This document shows, one piece after another, positions 15,371 to 25,047 of a DNA stretch of 64,000 nucleotides. Within the stretch, counting starts at the first letter, position 1. Every line of letters starts with the position of its first letter. The translations under genes and the position numbers were made by a program. Source of the DNA: Olleya sediminilitoris (lineage in GTDB: Bacteria; Bacteroidota; Bacteroidia; Flavobacteriales; Flavobacteriaceae); assembly GCF_016785945.1 (NCBI RefSeq), contig NZ_JAEMEF010000003.1:1-64000 (forward strand), written 5' to 3'. The notes beneath the pieces are model-generated. The model had not been told where the DNA came from. It ran no database searches and saw only the letters and a list, made by a program, of their open reading frames with translations.

Positions 15371-16831
15371 TTAAATCTTTTTTCTTAATCTAGCAACAGG
15401 TATGTCTAATTGCTCTCTATATTTAGCTACTGTACGTCTAGCAATTGGATAGCCTTTTTCTTTTAAAATTTTAGATAAAGCTTCATCTGTTAATGGTTTT
15501 TTCTTAGATTCCTCTTCAATTACAGTTTCTAGTATCTTTTTAATTTCTCTTGTAGAAACTTCTTCACCTTGATCATTCGTCATAGATTCAGAGAAAAACT
15601 CTTTGATTAATTTTGTTCCGTAAGGTGTATCAACATATTTACTATTCGCTACACGTGATACTGTAGAAACATCCATTTCTATCTCGTCAGCAATATCTTT
15701 TAATATCATTGGTTTTAAGTTGCGCTCATCACCAGTTAAAAAATATTCTTTTTGATAATGCATTATACTACTCATAGTTACAAATAAGGTTTGTTGTCTT
15801 TGCTTAATAGCATCAATAAACCATTTTGCTGCATCTAGTTTTTGCTTTATAAATAATACAGCATCTTTTTGAGATTTACTTTTATCTTTACTTTCTTTAT
15901 AGCCTTTAAGCATATTGCTATACTGTCGTGAAACATGTAATTCTGGAGCATTACGTCCATTAAGTGTAAGTTCTAATTCGCCATCAACAATTCTAATAGC
16001 AAAGTCAGGTACTACATGCTCTACAATTTTATTATTTCCAGCATATGAGCCTCCAGGTTTTGGATTAAGACGTTCTATTTCATGAATGGCATCTTTAAGT
16101 TGTAACTCTGTGATGTCAAATTTTTGCATTAATTTTTTGTAATGCTTTTTAGTAAATTGATCAAACGCATTATCAATTATATTTGCAGCCAATAGGACAT
16201 CAGGTTGTTTGTCTTTACGATGTAGTTGTATGCTTAGACACTCTTGTAAATTACGTGCACCTACACCAGCAGGATCCAATTGATGTACAATTTTAAGTAC
16301 ATTTGCGACTTTGTCTTCTTCTGTATAAACACTTTGTGTAAAGGCTAAATCGTCTACAATATCAATTAATTGTCTACGTATGTAACCACTCTCGTCCACA
16401 CTACCAACTAAAAATTCGGCAATACTGCGTTCTTCTTCACTTAATCTATAAGTGTTTAATTGATTAACAAGATGTTGGGTGAAAGAAGTTCCTGCAGCAT
16501 AGGGTACACTTTTTTCGTCGTCATCTGCACTATAATTATTTACACTAGTACGATAGTCAGGAATTTCATCATCACTTAAATAATCATCAACATTAATGTC
16601 TCCAGCATCAATGGTTTCATTATCATTAAAATCATCTGCAGAATTATCAAAAGCATCATCAAATTCATCTTTTACTTCTTCTTTACCACCTTCAAGAGCA
16701 GGATTTTCTTCTAACTCTTGTTTTAAACGTTGTTCAAAAGCTTGCGTTGGCAACTGTATCAATTTCATTAATTGAATTTGTTGTGGAGACAACTTTTGAG
16801 ATAATTTAAACTGTAGGTATTGTTTAAGCAT
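15371..16831 (-). CDS. rpoN: RNA polymerase sigma-54 factor
   Basis: 486 aa, typical length. Region I (KLSPQQIQLMKLIQLPTQAFE), an acidic region II (about 50-105), the core-binding and helix-turn-helix regions, and the RpoN box ARRTVAKYREQLDIP near the C-terminus are all present. It directs activator-dependent promoters with -24/-12 elements. Confidence 0.95.
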   Translation of the reverse strand: MLKQYLQFKLSQKLSPQQIQLMKLIQLPTQAFEQRLKQELEENPALEGGKEEVKDEFDDAFDNSADDFNDNETIDAGDINVDDYLSDDEIPDYRTSVNNYSADDDEKSVPYAAGTSFTQHLVNQLNTYRLSEEERSIAEFLVGSVDESGYIRRQLIDIVDDLAFTQSVYTEEDKVANVLKIVHQLDPAGVGARNLQECLSIQLHRKDKQPDVLLAANIIDNAFDQFTKKHYKKLMQKFDITELQLKDAIHEIERLNPKPGGSYAGNNKIVEHVVPDFAIRIVDGELELTLNGRNAPELHVSRQYSNMLKGYKESKDKSKSQKDAVLFIKQKLDAAKWFIDAIKQRQQTLFVTMSSIMHYQKEYFLTGDERNLKPMILKDIADEIEMDVSTVSRVANSKYVDTPYGTKLIKEFFSESMTNDQGEEVSTREIKKILETVIEEESKKKPLTDEALSKILKEKGYPIARRTVAKYREQLDIPVARLRKKI

Positions 16832-16860
16832 AGTATGTTTTAGAATTATGATAAAAATAA

Positions 16861-16898
16861 AAAAAACAATCTACATTTTGATAATAGTAGATTGTTTT
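16861..16898 (-). terminator. Terminator after asnS
   Basis: Arms AAAACAATCTAC and GTAGATTGTTTT (minus-strand order) with a T-run following on the minus strand; 58 nt past the asnS stop. Confidence 0.8.
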
Positions 16899-16955
16899 AA
16901 TATAGATATTAGATTTTAAATAAACTTGAGTTTATTAAAATTTATTTACTGTATT

Positions 16956-18386
16956 TTAAAACTCAGCGTTTTGTGGTGTTCTAGGGTAAGGTATTACATC
17001 GCGTATATTGCTCATTCCTGTAGCAAACATAACTAAACGCTCGAATCCTAAACCAAACCCAGAGTGAACAGCAGTACCATATTTACGTAGGTCTAAGTAC
17101 CACCATAATTCTTCTTCTGGTATATCTAGTACAGCCATTTTTTCTTTTAAGACATCTAAACGCTCTTCACGTTGAGATCCTCCAACAATTTCTCCGATAC
17201 CAGGAAATAAAATATCCATAGCACGTACTGTTTTACCATCCTCATTTAAGCGCATATAAAAGGCTTTTATGTTTGCTGGATAGTCAAATAATATTACTGG
17301 ACATTTAAAGTGTTTTTCTACAAGAAAACGTTCGTGTTCCGATTGTAAATCTGCTCCCCATTCTTCAATAATATAATTGAATTTCTTTTTCTTATTAGGT
17401 TTACTATTTCTTAAAATATCAATAGCTTCAGTATAGCTTACACGTTTAAAGTTGTTTTCGGTTACAAACTTTAATTTTTCAATTAAAGATAACTCACTAC
17501 GTTCTGCTTGTGGTTTTGTTTTTTCTTCATCTAAAAGGCGCTTATCTAAAAACTGTAAATCATCTGCATTATTTTCTAACACATAAGAAATAACAGATTT
17601 CATGAAATCTTCAGCTAAATCCATATTTCCAGCTAAATCCATAAATGCAACTTCAGGTTCTATCATCCAAAACTCAGATAAATGTCTTGATGTATTAGAG
17701 TTTTCGGCTCTAAATGTAGGTCCAAAGGTATATACTTTACCCAAAGACATAGCATAAGTTTCGGCTTCTAACTGACCAGAAACTGTAAGGTTAGTATCTT
17801 TTCCAAAAAAGTTTTTAGTGTGGTCAATAGCTCCATCTTCTGTTAAAGGTGGATTTTTTTGATCTAGTGTACTAACACGAAACATTTCACCAGCACCTTC
17901 TGCATCACTACCAGTTATAATAGGTGTGTGCATGTAGTAAAAACCGTTATTGTTAAAATACTTATGTATCGCAAAAGATAACGCAGAACGTAAACGCATT
18001 ACTGCACTAAAAGTATTAGTACGTGTGCGTAAATGTGCATTTTCTCTTAAAAACTCAAAAGAGTGTTTTTTGGGTTGAATTGGATAAGTTTCAGGGTCAG
18101 AGTCTCCTAAGATTTCGATTTTAGTTACTGTAACTTCTACAGTTTGTCCTTTTCCTTGACTTTCTACTAACTCTCCAGTAATGGCTACAGCAGCACCTGT
18201 TGTTATACGCTTAAGTATGGCTTCGTCTGTGTTTTCAAAATCAACAACACATTGTATATTATTAAGTGTAGAACCGTCATTTAAAGCTATAAAACGTTTA
18301 GCTCTAAAGGTACGTACCCAACCTTTAATTTGTATTTCTTGTAATTTGGTCTCCTTTAGTAATGAAGCGACTGTATATGTTTTCAT
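16956..18386 (-). CDS. asnS: Asparaginyl-tRNA synthetase
   Basis: 476 aa. An N-terminal OB-fold anticodon-binding domain (about 1-110) precedes a class II catalytic core with motif 2 ([21 protein letters not shown] region, about 228-248) and motif 3 ([13 protein letters not shown], about 447-459). It charges tRNA-Asn in the cytoplasm. Confidence 0.96.
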   Translation of the reverse strand: MKTYTVASLLKETKLQEIQIKGWVRTFRAKRFIALNDGSTLNNIQCVVDFENTDEAILKRITTGAAVAITGELVESQGKGQTVEVTVTKIEILGDSDPETYPIQPKKHSFEFLRENAHLRTRTNTFSAVMRLRSALSFAIHKYFNNNGFYYMHTPIITGSDAEGAGEMFRVSTLDQKNPPLTEDGAIDHTKNFFGKDTNLTVSGQLEAETYAMSLGKVYTFGPTFRAENSNTSRHLSEFWMIEPEVAFMDLAGNMDLAEDFMKSVISYVLENNADDLQFLDKRLLDEEKTKPQAERSELSLIEKLKFVTENNFKRVSYTEAIDILRNSKPNKKKKFNYIIEEWGADLQSEHERFLVEKHFKCPVILFDYPANIKAFYMRLNEDGKTVRAMDILFPGIGEIVGGSQREERLDVLKEKMAVLDIPEEELWWYLDLRKYGTAVHSGFGLGFERLVMFATGMSNIRDVIPYPRTPQNAEF

Positions 18387-18421
18387 TTTTAAAAAAATTT
18401 GATTAAAAATAGAGTTTTCTT

Positions 18422-20833
18422 TTATTTTTCTTCTGAAACTGATGCATTTTCGTCATCATCTTCAACTGGAATAATATTAATTTTTGGTTTTTTTAATACT
18501 TCTTTATTAGCAATACTACGTTCTAAAGATAATAATAACGATGGTAATAAAAGTAAGTTTGATAACATCGCAAATAGTAACGTTACAGAGACTAAAGCAC
18601 CTAATGCAACTGTACCACCAAAGCTAGAAATTATAAATACTGAAAACCCGAAAAATAATACTATTGATGTGTAAAACATACTTACACCAGTTTCTCTTAA
18701 GGCACCATAAACTGATTTTTTAATTTTCCAGTTATTAGCTTGAAGTTCTTGTCTGTATTTTGCTAAAAAGTGAATAGTGTCATCAACAGATATACCAAAA
18801 GCGATACTAAATACTAATATGGTTGAAGGTTTTATAGGTACACCAATGTAACCCATTAATCCAGCAGTTACCACAAGTGGTAGTAAGTTTGGTATTAATG
18901 AAACCACAATCATCCTAAATGATCTAAACATATAAGCCATAAATAATGAAATTAATATGACTGCTAATGAGAGTGATATTGCTAAGTTTTTAACCAGGTA
19001 CTTTGTTCCTTTTTGAAATACTAACGCTTTACCAGTCATGGTAACATTGTACTTGGCTTCTGGAAAAACATTATTCATTTTGTCTTGTAAATTTTCCTGG
19101 ATACGTTCCATTTTATCGGTTCCGATATCCTTCATAAAGGTTGTGATTCTGGCATATTGTCCAGTACTATCAACAAAGTTTTTAAGTAAATCTACATCTG
19201 AAGTCGAGTTTTTAGCATAAGATAAAATGAAACTATTTTCTTGACTTGTTGGTAATTGATAATACTTTGGATTACCATTATAGTAAGCCTGTTTTGAATA
19301 TTTAACTAATCCAACTACAGAGATAGGTTTAGAAAATTCTGGAGTTTCATTAATAAAATCTTCAATTTTCTCCATACGCTTCAGTGTTGCTAATTTCATT
19401 ACACCTTGCTTACGCTTGGTATCAATCATTATTTCTAAAGGCATTATTCCATCAAATTCTTCTTCAAAAAATCTGATATCTTGAAAAAACTCTGCTTTTT
19501 TAGGCATGTCTTCAATTAGACTACCAGATATTTTAATTTGAAATATTCCTATTAAACAAACCACTAACAATACTAATGAAGTAATGTAGATTGCGATTCG
19601 TTTTTCTTTAACCATACGTTCCATCCAATTAACAAAACCACCAATCCATCGTTTATTTAAATGTTCTAAATGACGGTCTTTTGGATAAGGTAAAAAGGTG
19701 TAGATAATAGGAATTATTAATAAACACAGTATAAATATTGCTAAAATACTTAGTGACGCTACGACACCAAATTCTTTTAGTAAGGTGCTTTCGGTTAAAA
19801 TAAATGTGGCAAAACCAGAAGCTGTTGTAACATTGGTCATTAAAGTGGCATTACCAACTTTTGTAATTACACGTTGTAAACTTTTAACTTTATTACCATG
19901 AGATTTAACCTCGTGTTGATATTTATTGATTAGGAAAATACAATTTGGTATTCCTATAACAATAATTAATGGAGGGATTAAGGCTGTTAGTACAGTAATT
20001 TCATAACCTAATAATCCTAAAATACCTAAGGTCCACATAACACCAATACAAACGACTATTAGTGATATAAAGGTAGCTCTAAATGACCTAAAGAATAAAA
20101 AGAAAATTAATGAGGTTACTAATAATGCTGCTAATACAAATAAATTAATTTCATCTACAATATTCTGTGCATTTAAAGTTCTGATGTAAGGCATACCAGA
20201 TATTCTGACATCTAAACCTTCTTTAGCTTCAAATAGTTTAATTTTTTCAACAAGATTATTCATTATAAAGTCCTTCCTAGCAGGCGTATTTACAATGTCT
20301 TTTTTAAGGTATATAGCTGTTCTGACTGTTTTGGTTTCTTTATTAAATAAAAAATTATCGTAAAAAGGATATTGATTAAATAATTGATCTTGTAGCTTTT
20401 CTATTTGTTGTATTGAAGTAACAGAATCTTTGATAAACGGTTCTAAAGCAAATTTTTCGTTTTTAAGATCCTTTACTAATTTTTGAAGATCCTTAATAGA
20501 TACAACCGTTTCAACCTCTGGAGCATCTCTAAAGCTATCAGATAGTGCATTCCATGCATTTAGTTTATCAACAGTAAAAAGTGTTGTGTCTTTTACACCT
20601 AATACGACTAAATTACCTTCTTCACCAAAGACTTGTAAAAAGTCGTTATAAGTTATATTTACTTCGTGGTCATCTGGTAAAAGGTTGGCTTCTGAATACG
20701 TAAAACGCATGTACTTCCATTGTGTGCTAAAAAATATAGTCACTAAAATGACACCTAGAAGAATAGCTATTTTGTTGCGAAGAATTAGTCTTGCTACAAC
20801 ATCCCAAAAATTTGCTGAAAAAAGTTTTAACAT
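18422..20833 (-). CDS. RND/MMPL-family exporter
   Basis: 803 aa. Two homologous halves each have a first helix, a large periplasmic domain and a bundle of five further helices; conserved helix IV-type motifs include [12 protein letters not shown] and [15 protein letters not shown]. Substrates of such single-chain MMPL transporters in Bacteroidota include lipids or hopanoid-like molecules, but no neighbour defines the cargo here. The C-terminal tail is acidic ([14 protein letters not shown]). Confidence 0.85.
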   Translation of the reverse strand: MLKLFSANFWDVVARLILRNKIAILLGVILVTIFFSTQWKYMRFTYSEANLLPDDHEVNITYNDFLQVFGEEGNLVVLGVKDTTLFTVDKLNAWNALSDSFRDAPEVETVVSIKDLQKLVKDLKNEKFALEPFIKDSVTSIQQIEKLQDQLFNQYPFYDNFLFNKETKTVRTAIYLKKDIVNTPARKDFIMNNLVEKIKLFEAKEGLDVRISGMPYIRTLNAQNIVDEINLFVLAALLVTSLIFFLFFRSFRATFISLIVVCIGVMWTLGILGLLGYEITVLTALIPPLIIVIGIPNCIFLINKYQHEVKSHGNKVKSLQRVITKVGNATLMTNVTTASGFATFILTESTLLKEFGVVASLSILAIFILCLLIIPIIYTFLPYPKDRHLEHLNKRWIGGFVNWMERMVKEKRIAIYITSLVLLVVCLIGIFQIKISGSLIEDMPKKAEFFQDIRFFEEEFDGIMPLEIMIDTKRKQGVMKLATLKRMEKIEDFINETPEFSKPISVVGLVKYSKQAYYNGNPKYYQLPTSQENSFILSYAKNSTSDVDLLKNFVDSTGQYARITTFMKDIGTDKMERIQENLQDKMNNVFPEAKYNVTMTGKALVFQKGTKYLVKNLAISLSLAVILISLFMAYMFRSFRMIVVSLIPNLLPLVVTAGLMGYIGVPIKPSTILVFSIAFGISVDDTIHFLAKYRQELQANNWKIKKSVYGALRETGVSMFYTSIVLFFGFSVFIISSFGGTVALGALVSVTLLFAMLSNLLLLPSLLLSLERSIANKEVLKKPKINIIPVEDDDENASVSEEK

Positions 20834-20896
20834 AATGCTTTAAAAAACGGAGCAAAGGTAGTTAAAACCATTGTATTTAGTGATACAATTTTGGTT

Positions 20897-22183
20897 TTAT
20901 AATGTAATATTAAAAGTGAATTTTACTGCAATATTATCTTCTTCATTTGGTAGGTGGTATGCACCATATCGGTAAGTCCCACTTAATCCAAAACCAAATA
21001 GTAGTTTATTGATTTCAAAACCACTTTCAGTATAGCCATGGTTTAAGGTTCCAAAACTCACATTTTGGTGACGACCAATAGTATTCATATTACCAATTGC
21101 GTATCTGGTAATTAATACTAATTGAGGATTAAATCGTTTTGCAATTGCAAATGGTTTGACATAATGTTTTAAGACTACTGTCGAAAAACGATCTGAAAAA
21201 AACTCGTTAAAGTACATTGTTTCAAAACTATTTATTCCTGCAACCGAAAACCGTTGGAGTATAGTTTCTTTGGTAATATTATTTGGATAAGCATGGTATA
21301 AATGTGTCAAAGGAGCATCTCCATGAGTGATTCCTGCAGATATTGTACCAATTGTATAAGAGTCTTTATTGTGTTTAATTTTATGAATTGTCCTAAAATC
21401 TAGTTTAGAAAAATTAAAATCAGCGTTTAATACATCTTTAAAACTTTTTGAATATTGTAAGGTAAATTTAGGATAGCCGTCTTTATAAATTTTTTCACCA
21501 TTTTCAACCTTTTCTAGTGTTTTAAAAGGGTCCCACTGTAATGCTATTTTTGCTATTGATGTTTCAAAACCACTATAACTATTGTTGTCTAGAACAAAAT
21601 TATAGTCGTAAGTTGGTCTAATATTACTGATTGCTAATTCTGTTTTTGAATATAATTGAGGAGTGATTTCATGTTCAAGTGATACGGATGATGTAATATG
21701 CTTATGAAATAAATTGATGTTTAATAAGCGTGGTTCGAAAAACGAAAAAGACCTGCTATCTGTTAAAAAAGCAGAGCTACCAGTTTCTTTTAAATCGTCA
21801 ACATACGAAACATTGAACCAGGTGTTATGTTTTTCGTTTAATCTAAAGCCTCCTCCGATTTTATATTTAAAACTGTCGTCTTTAAAACCATAAACTAAAT
21901 AAGAATCAATTCGATATTTTTCTGAGAAAGCATCATTTGTAATTCCGCCTAATCCTGTTCTAAAACCTTCATATTGGTTAAACTTGATTAGGTATCTTAA
22001 ATCAAAATTCCAGACTTTGGTTGGGAAAAAACCATTTCCAATTTGCTTTAAAAGTTCACTCGATTTAGTCGTATCTGTTACTTTTAGGTTGTTTTCTGGA
22101 TCTTGTGCATGACTAAAGGTTATACTTATTAAAAATAGTATAATTAGACAATTAAAGTGTTTTAATGATTTATAATGCAGCAT
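20897..22183 (-). CDS. Short DUF5686-type outer-membrane barrel
   Basis: 428 aa starting at the ATG at 22183, which gives a signal peptide ending FSHAQ; the longer reading frame upstream lies entirely within the TlpA gene. The barrel segments (YLIKFNQYEGFRTGLGG, YLVYGFKDDSFKYKIGGGFR) match the C-terminal half of DUF5686 proteins. The usual N-terminal carboxypeptidase-regulatory-like domain (full family about 800 aa) is missing. It overlaps the TlpA stop by 14 nt, so it is translationally coupled. Confidence 0.65.
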   Translation of the reverse strand: MLHYKSLKHFNCLIILFLISITFSHAQDPENNLKVTDTTKSSELLKQIGNGFFPTKVWNFDLRYLIKFNQYEGFRTGLGGITNDAFSEKYRIDSYLVYGFKDDSFKYKIGGGFRLNEKHNTWFNVSYVDDLKETGSSAFLTDSRSFSFFEPRLLNINLFHKHITSSVSLEHEITPQLYSKTELAISNIRPTYDYNFVLDNNSYSGFETSIAKIALQWDPFKTLEKVENGEKIYKDGYPKFTLQYSKSFKDVLNADFNFSKLDFRTIHKIKHNKDSYTIGTISAGITHGDAPLTHLYHAYPNNITKETILQRFSVAGINSFETMYFNEFFSDRFSTVVLKHYVKPFAIAKRFNPQLVLITRYAIGNMNTIGRHQNVSFGTLNHGYTESGFEINKLLFGFGLSGTYRYGAYHLPNEEDNIAVKFTFNITL

Positions 22184-22907
22184 CAATCGCTTTAGTAAGT
22201 ACAGATTTAATATTGGTTCTATAACCAACTTCTTTAGTAACAATGTTTCCGTTTTTGTCAATAACAATGGATGTTGGGTAACTTTGTACACCATACATTG
22301 TTATGACATCATTAGCATTTGGTGTTATAGTATAATCAAACGCTGTGTCTTTTAAAAATTGTTTAACGATTTCTTTTGAATTAAATGTAATTGCCAAAAA
22401 CTTAACTTTTTTATTTTTAAAATTTTCTGTTAGATTATTTAATTCAGGCATTTCGCTAATACAGGGACCACATTTAGTAAACCAAAAATTTAAAACTACA
22501 ACTTGACCTTTTAAATCAGAAAGCTTAAATGTATTACCATTTAAGTCTGTAGTTATAAAATCTAAGGCTTTTTCACCTTTTGTGAACTCTGCTTCAGGAT
22601 TTTTTTGAATTGTTTTGTTAACACCTTCTAAGCGTATAAAAAGTATAGATTTTAACCTTTCATTTTGATCTACATAAAACAACGGTTTATAATTACTGTT
22701 GGTCATTAACTGTACTTGTGACATTGGAAGTATTTTTCCAGTCTCGTTAAAAAGTAAAATGTCTGGAGTAATTATAATCTCTGTCGTTTTTACTTCTTCG
22801 TCAGTTAATAATCGTTGTTCTTTTGGTATAAATTTAAAGTCTTGAGCTTGTAATAAACCAAAGCCTATAAATGAAAGAATAAAAGATAATGATTTTAAAA
22901 ACTTCAT
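22170..22907 (-). CDS. TlpA-like thioredoxin-fold protein
   Basis: 245 aa. A signal peptide (MKFLKSLSFILSFIGFGLLQAQ) is followed by an N-terminal extension and a redoxin domain with active site FWFTKCGPC (C146, C149) and a cis-proline segment (VQSYPTSIVID). It is a periplasmic thiol oxidoreductase. It is coupled to the short DUF5686 barrel, so it may keep cysteines of an envelope client reduced. Confidence 0.85.
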   Translation of the reverse strand: MKFLKSLSFILSFIGFGLLQAQDFKFIPKEQRLLTDEEVKTTEIIITPDILLFNETGKILPMSQVQLMTNSNYKPLFYVDQNERLKSILFIRLEGVNKTIQKNPEAEFTKGEKALDFITTDLNGNTFKLSDLKGQVVVLNFWFTKCGPCISEMPELNNLTENFKNKKVKFLAITFNSKEIVKQFLKDTAFDYTITPNANDVITMYGVQSYPTSIVIDKNGNIVTKEVGYRTNIKSVLTKAIDAAL

Positions 22908-22964
22908 AAATAGTATTTTAAAGTATATTATAGAAGTTGAACGCTCGGTTTTAATAAAAGTTAT

Positions 22965-22994
22965 AAAAAAAGCGACTGATAAGTCGCTTTTTTT
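22965..22994 (-). terminator. Terminator after frr
   Basis: AGCGACT and AGTCGCT pair around GATA within A/T runs on both sides, so it could work in both directions. It begins directly after the frr stop. Confidence 0.85.
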
Positions 22995-22995
22995 A

Positions 22996-23553
22996 TTAGA
23001 CAGTCATTATTTCCGTTTCTTTATTTGCAAGAAGCTCGTCAATTAGTTTGACGTATTTATCTGTTAATGTTTGTATATCTGCTTCGGCATTTTTTTGTAA
23101 ATCTTCAGAAGCATCTTCTGTTTTTTTTATGTCGTTGTTAGCGTCTTTACGTGCACTTCTAATACCAACTTTAGCATCTTCAGATTCTGCTTTAGCCTGT
23201 TTTGCTAAATCACGTCTTCGCTCTTCTGTTAAAGGTGGAACGTTTATAATAATAGTTTCACCATTATTCATTGGATTAAAACCTAGGTTAGCAATCATTA
23301 TTGCTTTTTCAATTTCTTGAAGCATGTTTTTTTCCCATGGTTGTACCGTTATTGTTCTACCATCTGGTGTGTTGACATTTGCAACCTGACTTAATGGAGT
23401 TTGTGAGCCATAATAATCTACCATCACGCTACCAAGCATAGCAGGACTAGCTTTTCCAGCACGTATGTTTACAAATTGCTTTTCTAGATGCTTAATGGCT
23501 TTATCCATTGCCTCTTTAGCAGAATCTATAATAAATGTAATGTCTTCGTTCAT
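22996..23553 (-). CDS. frr: Ribosome recycling factor
   Basis: 185 aa, the standard length. Conserved stretches RAGKASPAML, TVQPWEKNML and PPLTEERRRDLAKQAK are present. It dissociates post-termination ribosomes with EF-G. Downstream of pyrH with 70 nt between them. Confidence 0.96.
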   Translation of the reverse strand: MNEDITFIIDSAKEAMDKAIKHLEKQFVNIRAGKASPAMLGSVMVDYYGSQTPLSQVANVNTPDGRTITVQPWEKNMLQEIEKAIMIANLGFNPMNNGETIIINVPPLTEERRRDLAKQAKAESEDAKVGIRSARKDANNDIKKTEDASEDLQKNAEADIQTLTDKYVKLIDELLANKETEIMTV

Positions 23554-23623
23554 TGTAATAAAAATTTAATATTGAATGACTTTCAAAAAGCGAGCCAATT
23601 TTAAATGTAGTAAAAAAATCTAA

Positions 23624-24331
23624 TTATAAACTAACTTGTGTTCCTATATTTTCTCCGGAAACGACCTTCATTAAATTGCCTTTTGTATTCATATCAAAAA
23701 CAATTATTGGTAAATCATTTTCTTGACTTAAAGTAAATGCTGTAGTATCCATAACTTTTAATCCTTTACGTAAAACATCATCAAAAGTAATATGGTCAAA
23801 TTTAATTGCAGATTTATCTTTTTCTGGATCAGCATTATAAATTCCGTCTACACGTGTTCCTTTTAAAATAACATCTGCTTCAATTTCGATTGCTCTTAGT
23901 ACAGCTGCTGAATCTGTTGTAAAGTAAGGGTTACCAGTACCTCCTCCAAAAATAACAACACGTCCTTTTCGTAAATGACTCATTGCTTTTCTGCGTATAA
24001 AAGGTTCTGCTACTTCGTTAATTTTAATAGCAGTTTGTAGTCTGGTTTTAATTTCTGCATCTTCTAAAGCTTGTTGTAAAGCTAAACCATTTATAACGGT
24101 TGCAAGCATTCCCATATGGTCACCTTGTACGCGATCCATACCATTCATAGCTCCTGCAACACCTCTAAAAATGTTTCCTCCACCAATAACAATTGCTACC
24201 TCAATACCTTTTTCTGTAATTGCTTTTATTTCTTGAGCATATTCAGATAATCGTTCTGGATCAATTCCATATTGACGGTTTCCCATTAAGGCTTCACCTG
24301 AAAGTTTTAGGAGTATACGTTTGTATTTCAT
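23624..24331 (-). CDS. pyrH: UMP kinase
   Basis: 235 aa from the ATG at 24331 ([17 protein letters not shown]). A longer frame could start at 24364, but that codon lies within the promoter -7 box at 24362-24369, so the shorter start is preferred. Motifs [16 protein letters not shown] and TDSAAVLRA are those of the amino-acid-kinase fold bacterial UMP kinase. It phosphorylates UMP for pyrimidine nucleotide synthesis. Confidence 0.95.
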   Translation of the reverse strand: MKYKRILLKLSGEALMGNRQYGIDPERLSEYAQEIKAITEKGIEVAIVIGGGNIFRGVAGAMNGMDRVQGDHMGMLATVINGLALQQALEDAEIKTRLQTAIKINEVAEPFIRRKAMSHLRKGRVVIFGGGTGNPYFTTDSAAVLRAIEIEADVILKGTRVDGIYNADPEKDKSAIKFDHITFDDVLRKGLKVMDTTAFTLSQENDLPIIVFDMNTKGNLMKVVSGENIGTQVSL

Positions 24332-24361
24332 TAGATGTGTGTGTTGCTTTTGAAAGTTTGA

Positions 24362-24391
24362 CAAAGCTACACATTTTTTTTATTTTTTTAA
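24362..24391 (-). promoter_or_regulatory. Promoter of pyrH-frr
   Basis: On the minus strand TTA, 19 nt, then TAGCTTTG, a close match to the Bacteroidota consensus TTG-N19-TAnnTTTG. The expected start is about 24356, 25 nt upstream of the pyrH ATG. Confidence 0.7.
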
Positions 24392-24432
24392 GTGAATAAA
24401 AGCTAGTTAGTTTTCTTTTAATATTAAACTAT

Positions 24433-24477
24433 AAAAAAAACCAATACTCTAAAAATAGCGTAGTGGATTTGGTTTTA
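24433..24477 (-). terminator. Terminator after the DUF6705 gene
   Basis: AAAACCAA and TTGGTTTT close a stem with an inner imperfect hairpin, followed on the minus strand by a T-run. The inner part (ACTCTAAAAATAG) resembles the terminator at 26938-26976 on the other side of the islet. Confidence 0.65.
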
Positions 24478-24493
24478 ATAATGGTCTTTATTT

Positions 24494-25036
24494 TTATTGT
24501 TTTGTTAAAGTCACTGACATTGGTAATGAAAAATCTATACCATTATCATCAGGAGAATTAACTCTAATACCTTCACTACGCCATAAGTTTAATGTTCCTG
24601 TATTGGATGAAATTATCTCAAATTCTCCAATCATTGATTTCCCACTTACAACATCCTCAATGACTACACTATAAAGAGTTGATGTTGAATGATTCAGTCC
24701 AATTGAAAAGTTAGGTAAAGATTCAATAGTTGTTGTTTCTGATATTAAATCACCATCTACAATATACTTGTATTTACCAAAAATAGCATCATAATATCTA
24801 GTCGAAGTATCCGGATAGTTATACATTTCAAACTCTTGTAGCGTAATCTCAAAAGAGTTATTACTATCTTCCCACCTCCAAGTACCTACTATTAAATCGT
24901 GGTCGTTATTTGTGTCTTTAATGTATATATTGTTTGCTTCCATAGCTTCTGGTTCAGTATCAAATCCATAAATAGTTTGTGCTTTACAAGCGAAAAAACT
25001 AGATATTGTTAATGTAAGTATTAATATTTTTTTCAT
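24494..25036 (-). CDS. DUF6705-like secreted protein
   Basis: 180 aa. A signal sequence ends near FFACKAQ, with a possible lipid-attachment cysteine at 17. The core (LIVGTWRWEDSNNSFEITL ... YYDAIFGKYKYIVDGDLI) matches the DUF6705 pattern seen in flavobacteria; function unknown. It lies 11 nt after the JAMM-motif gene, likely in the same operon. Confidence 0.6.
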   Translation of the reverse strand: MKKILILTLTISSFFACKAQTIYGFDTEPEAMEANNIYIKDTNNDHDLIVGTWRWEDSNNSFEITLQEFEMYNYPDTSTRYYDAIFGKYKYIVDGDLISETTTIESLPNFSIGLNHSTSTLYSVVIEDVVSGKSMIGEFEIISSNTGTLNLWRSEGIRVNSPDDNGIDFSLPMSVTLTKQ

Positions 25037-25047
25037 TGTTTAGAGTT

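Noticed and set aside
20897-22294. Longer start (22294) for the DUF5686 barrel
   Set aside because: The extra N-terminal residues lie inside the TlpA gene and precede a good signal peptide starting at 22183.
24332-24364. Longer start for PyrH
   Set aside because: The upstream ATG overlaps the -7 box of a good promoter, and family alignment from memory favours MKYKR as the start.
22085-24380. Prophage or insertion sequence in the accessory parts of the window
   Set aside because: No transposase, integrase, phage structural gene or terminal inverted repeat was found anywhere in the 64 kb.
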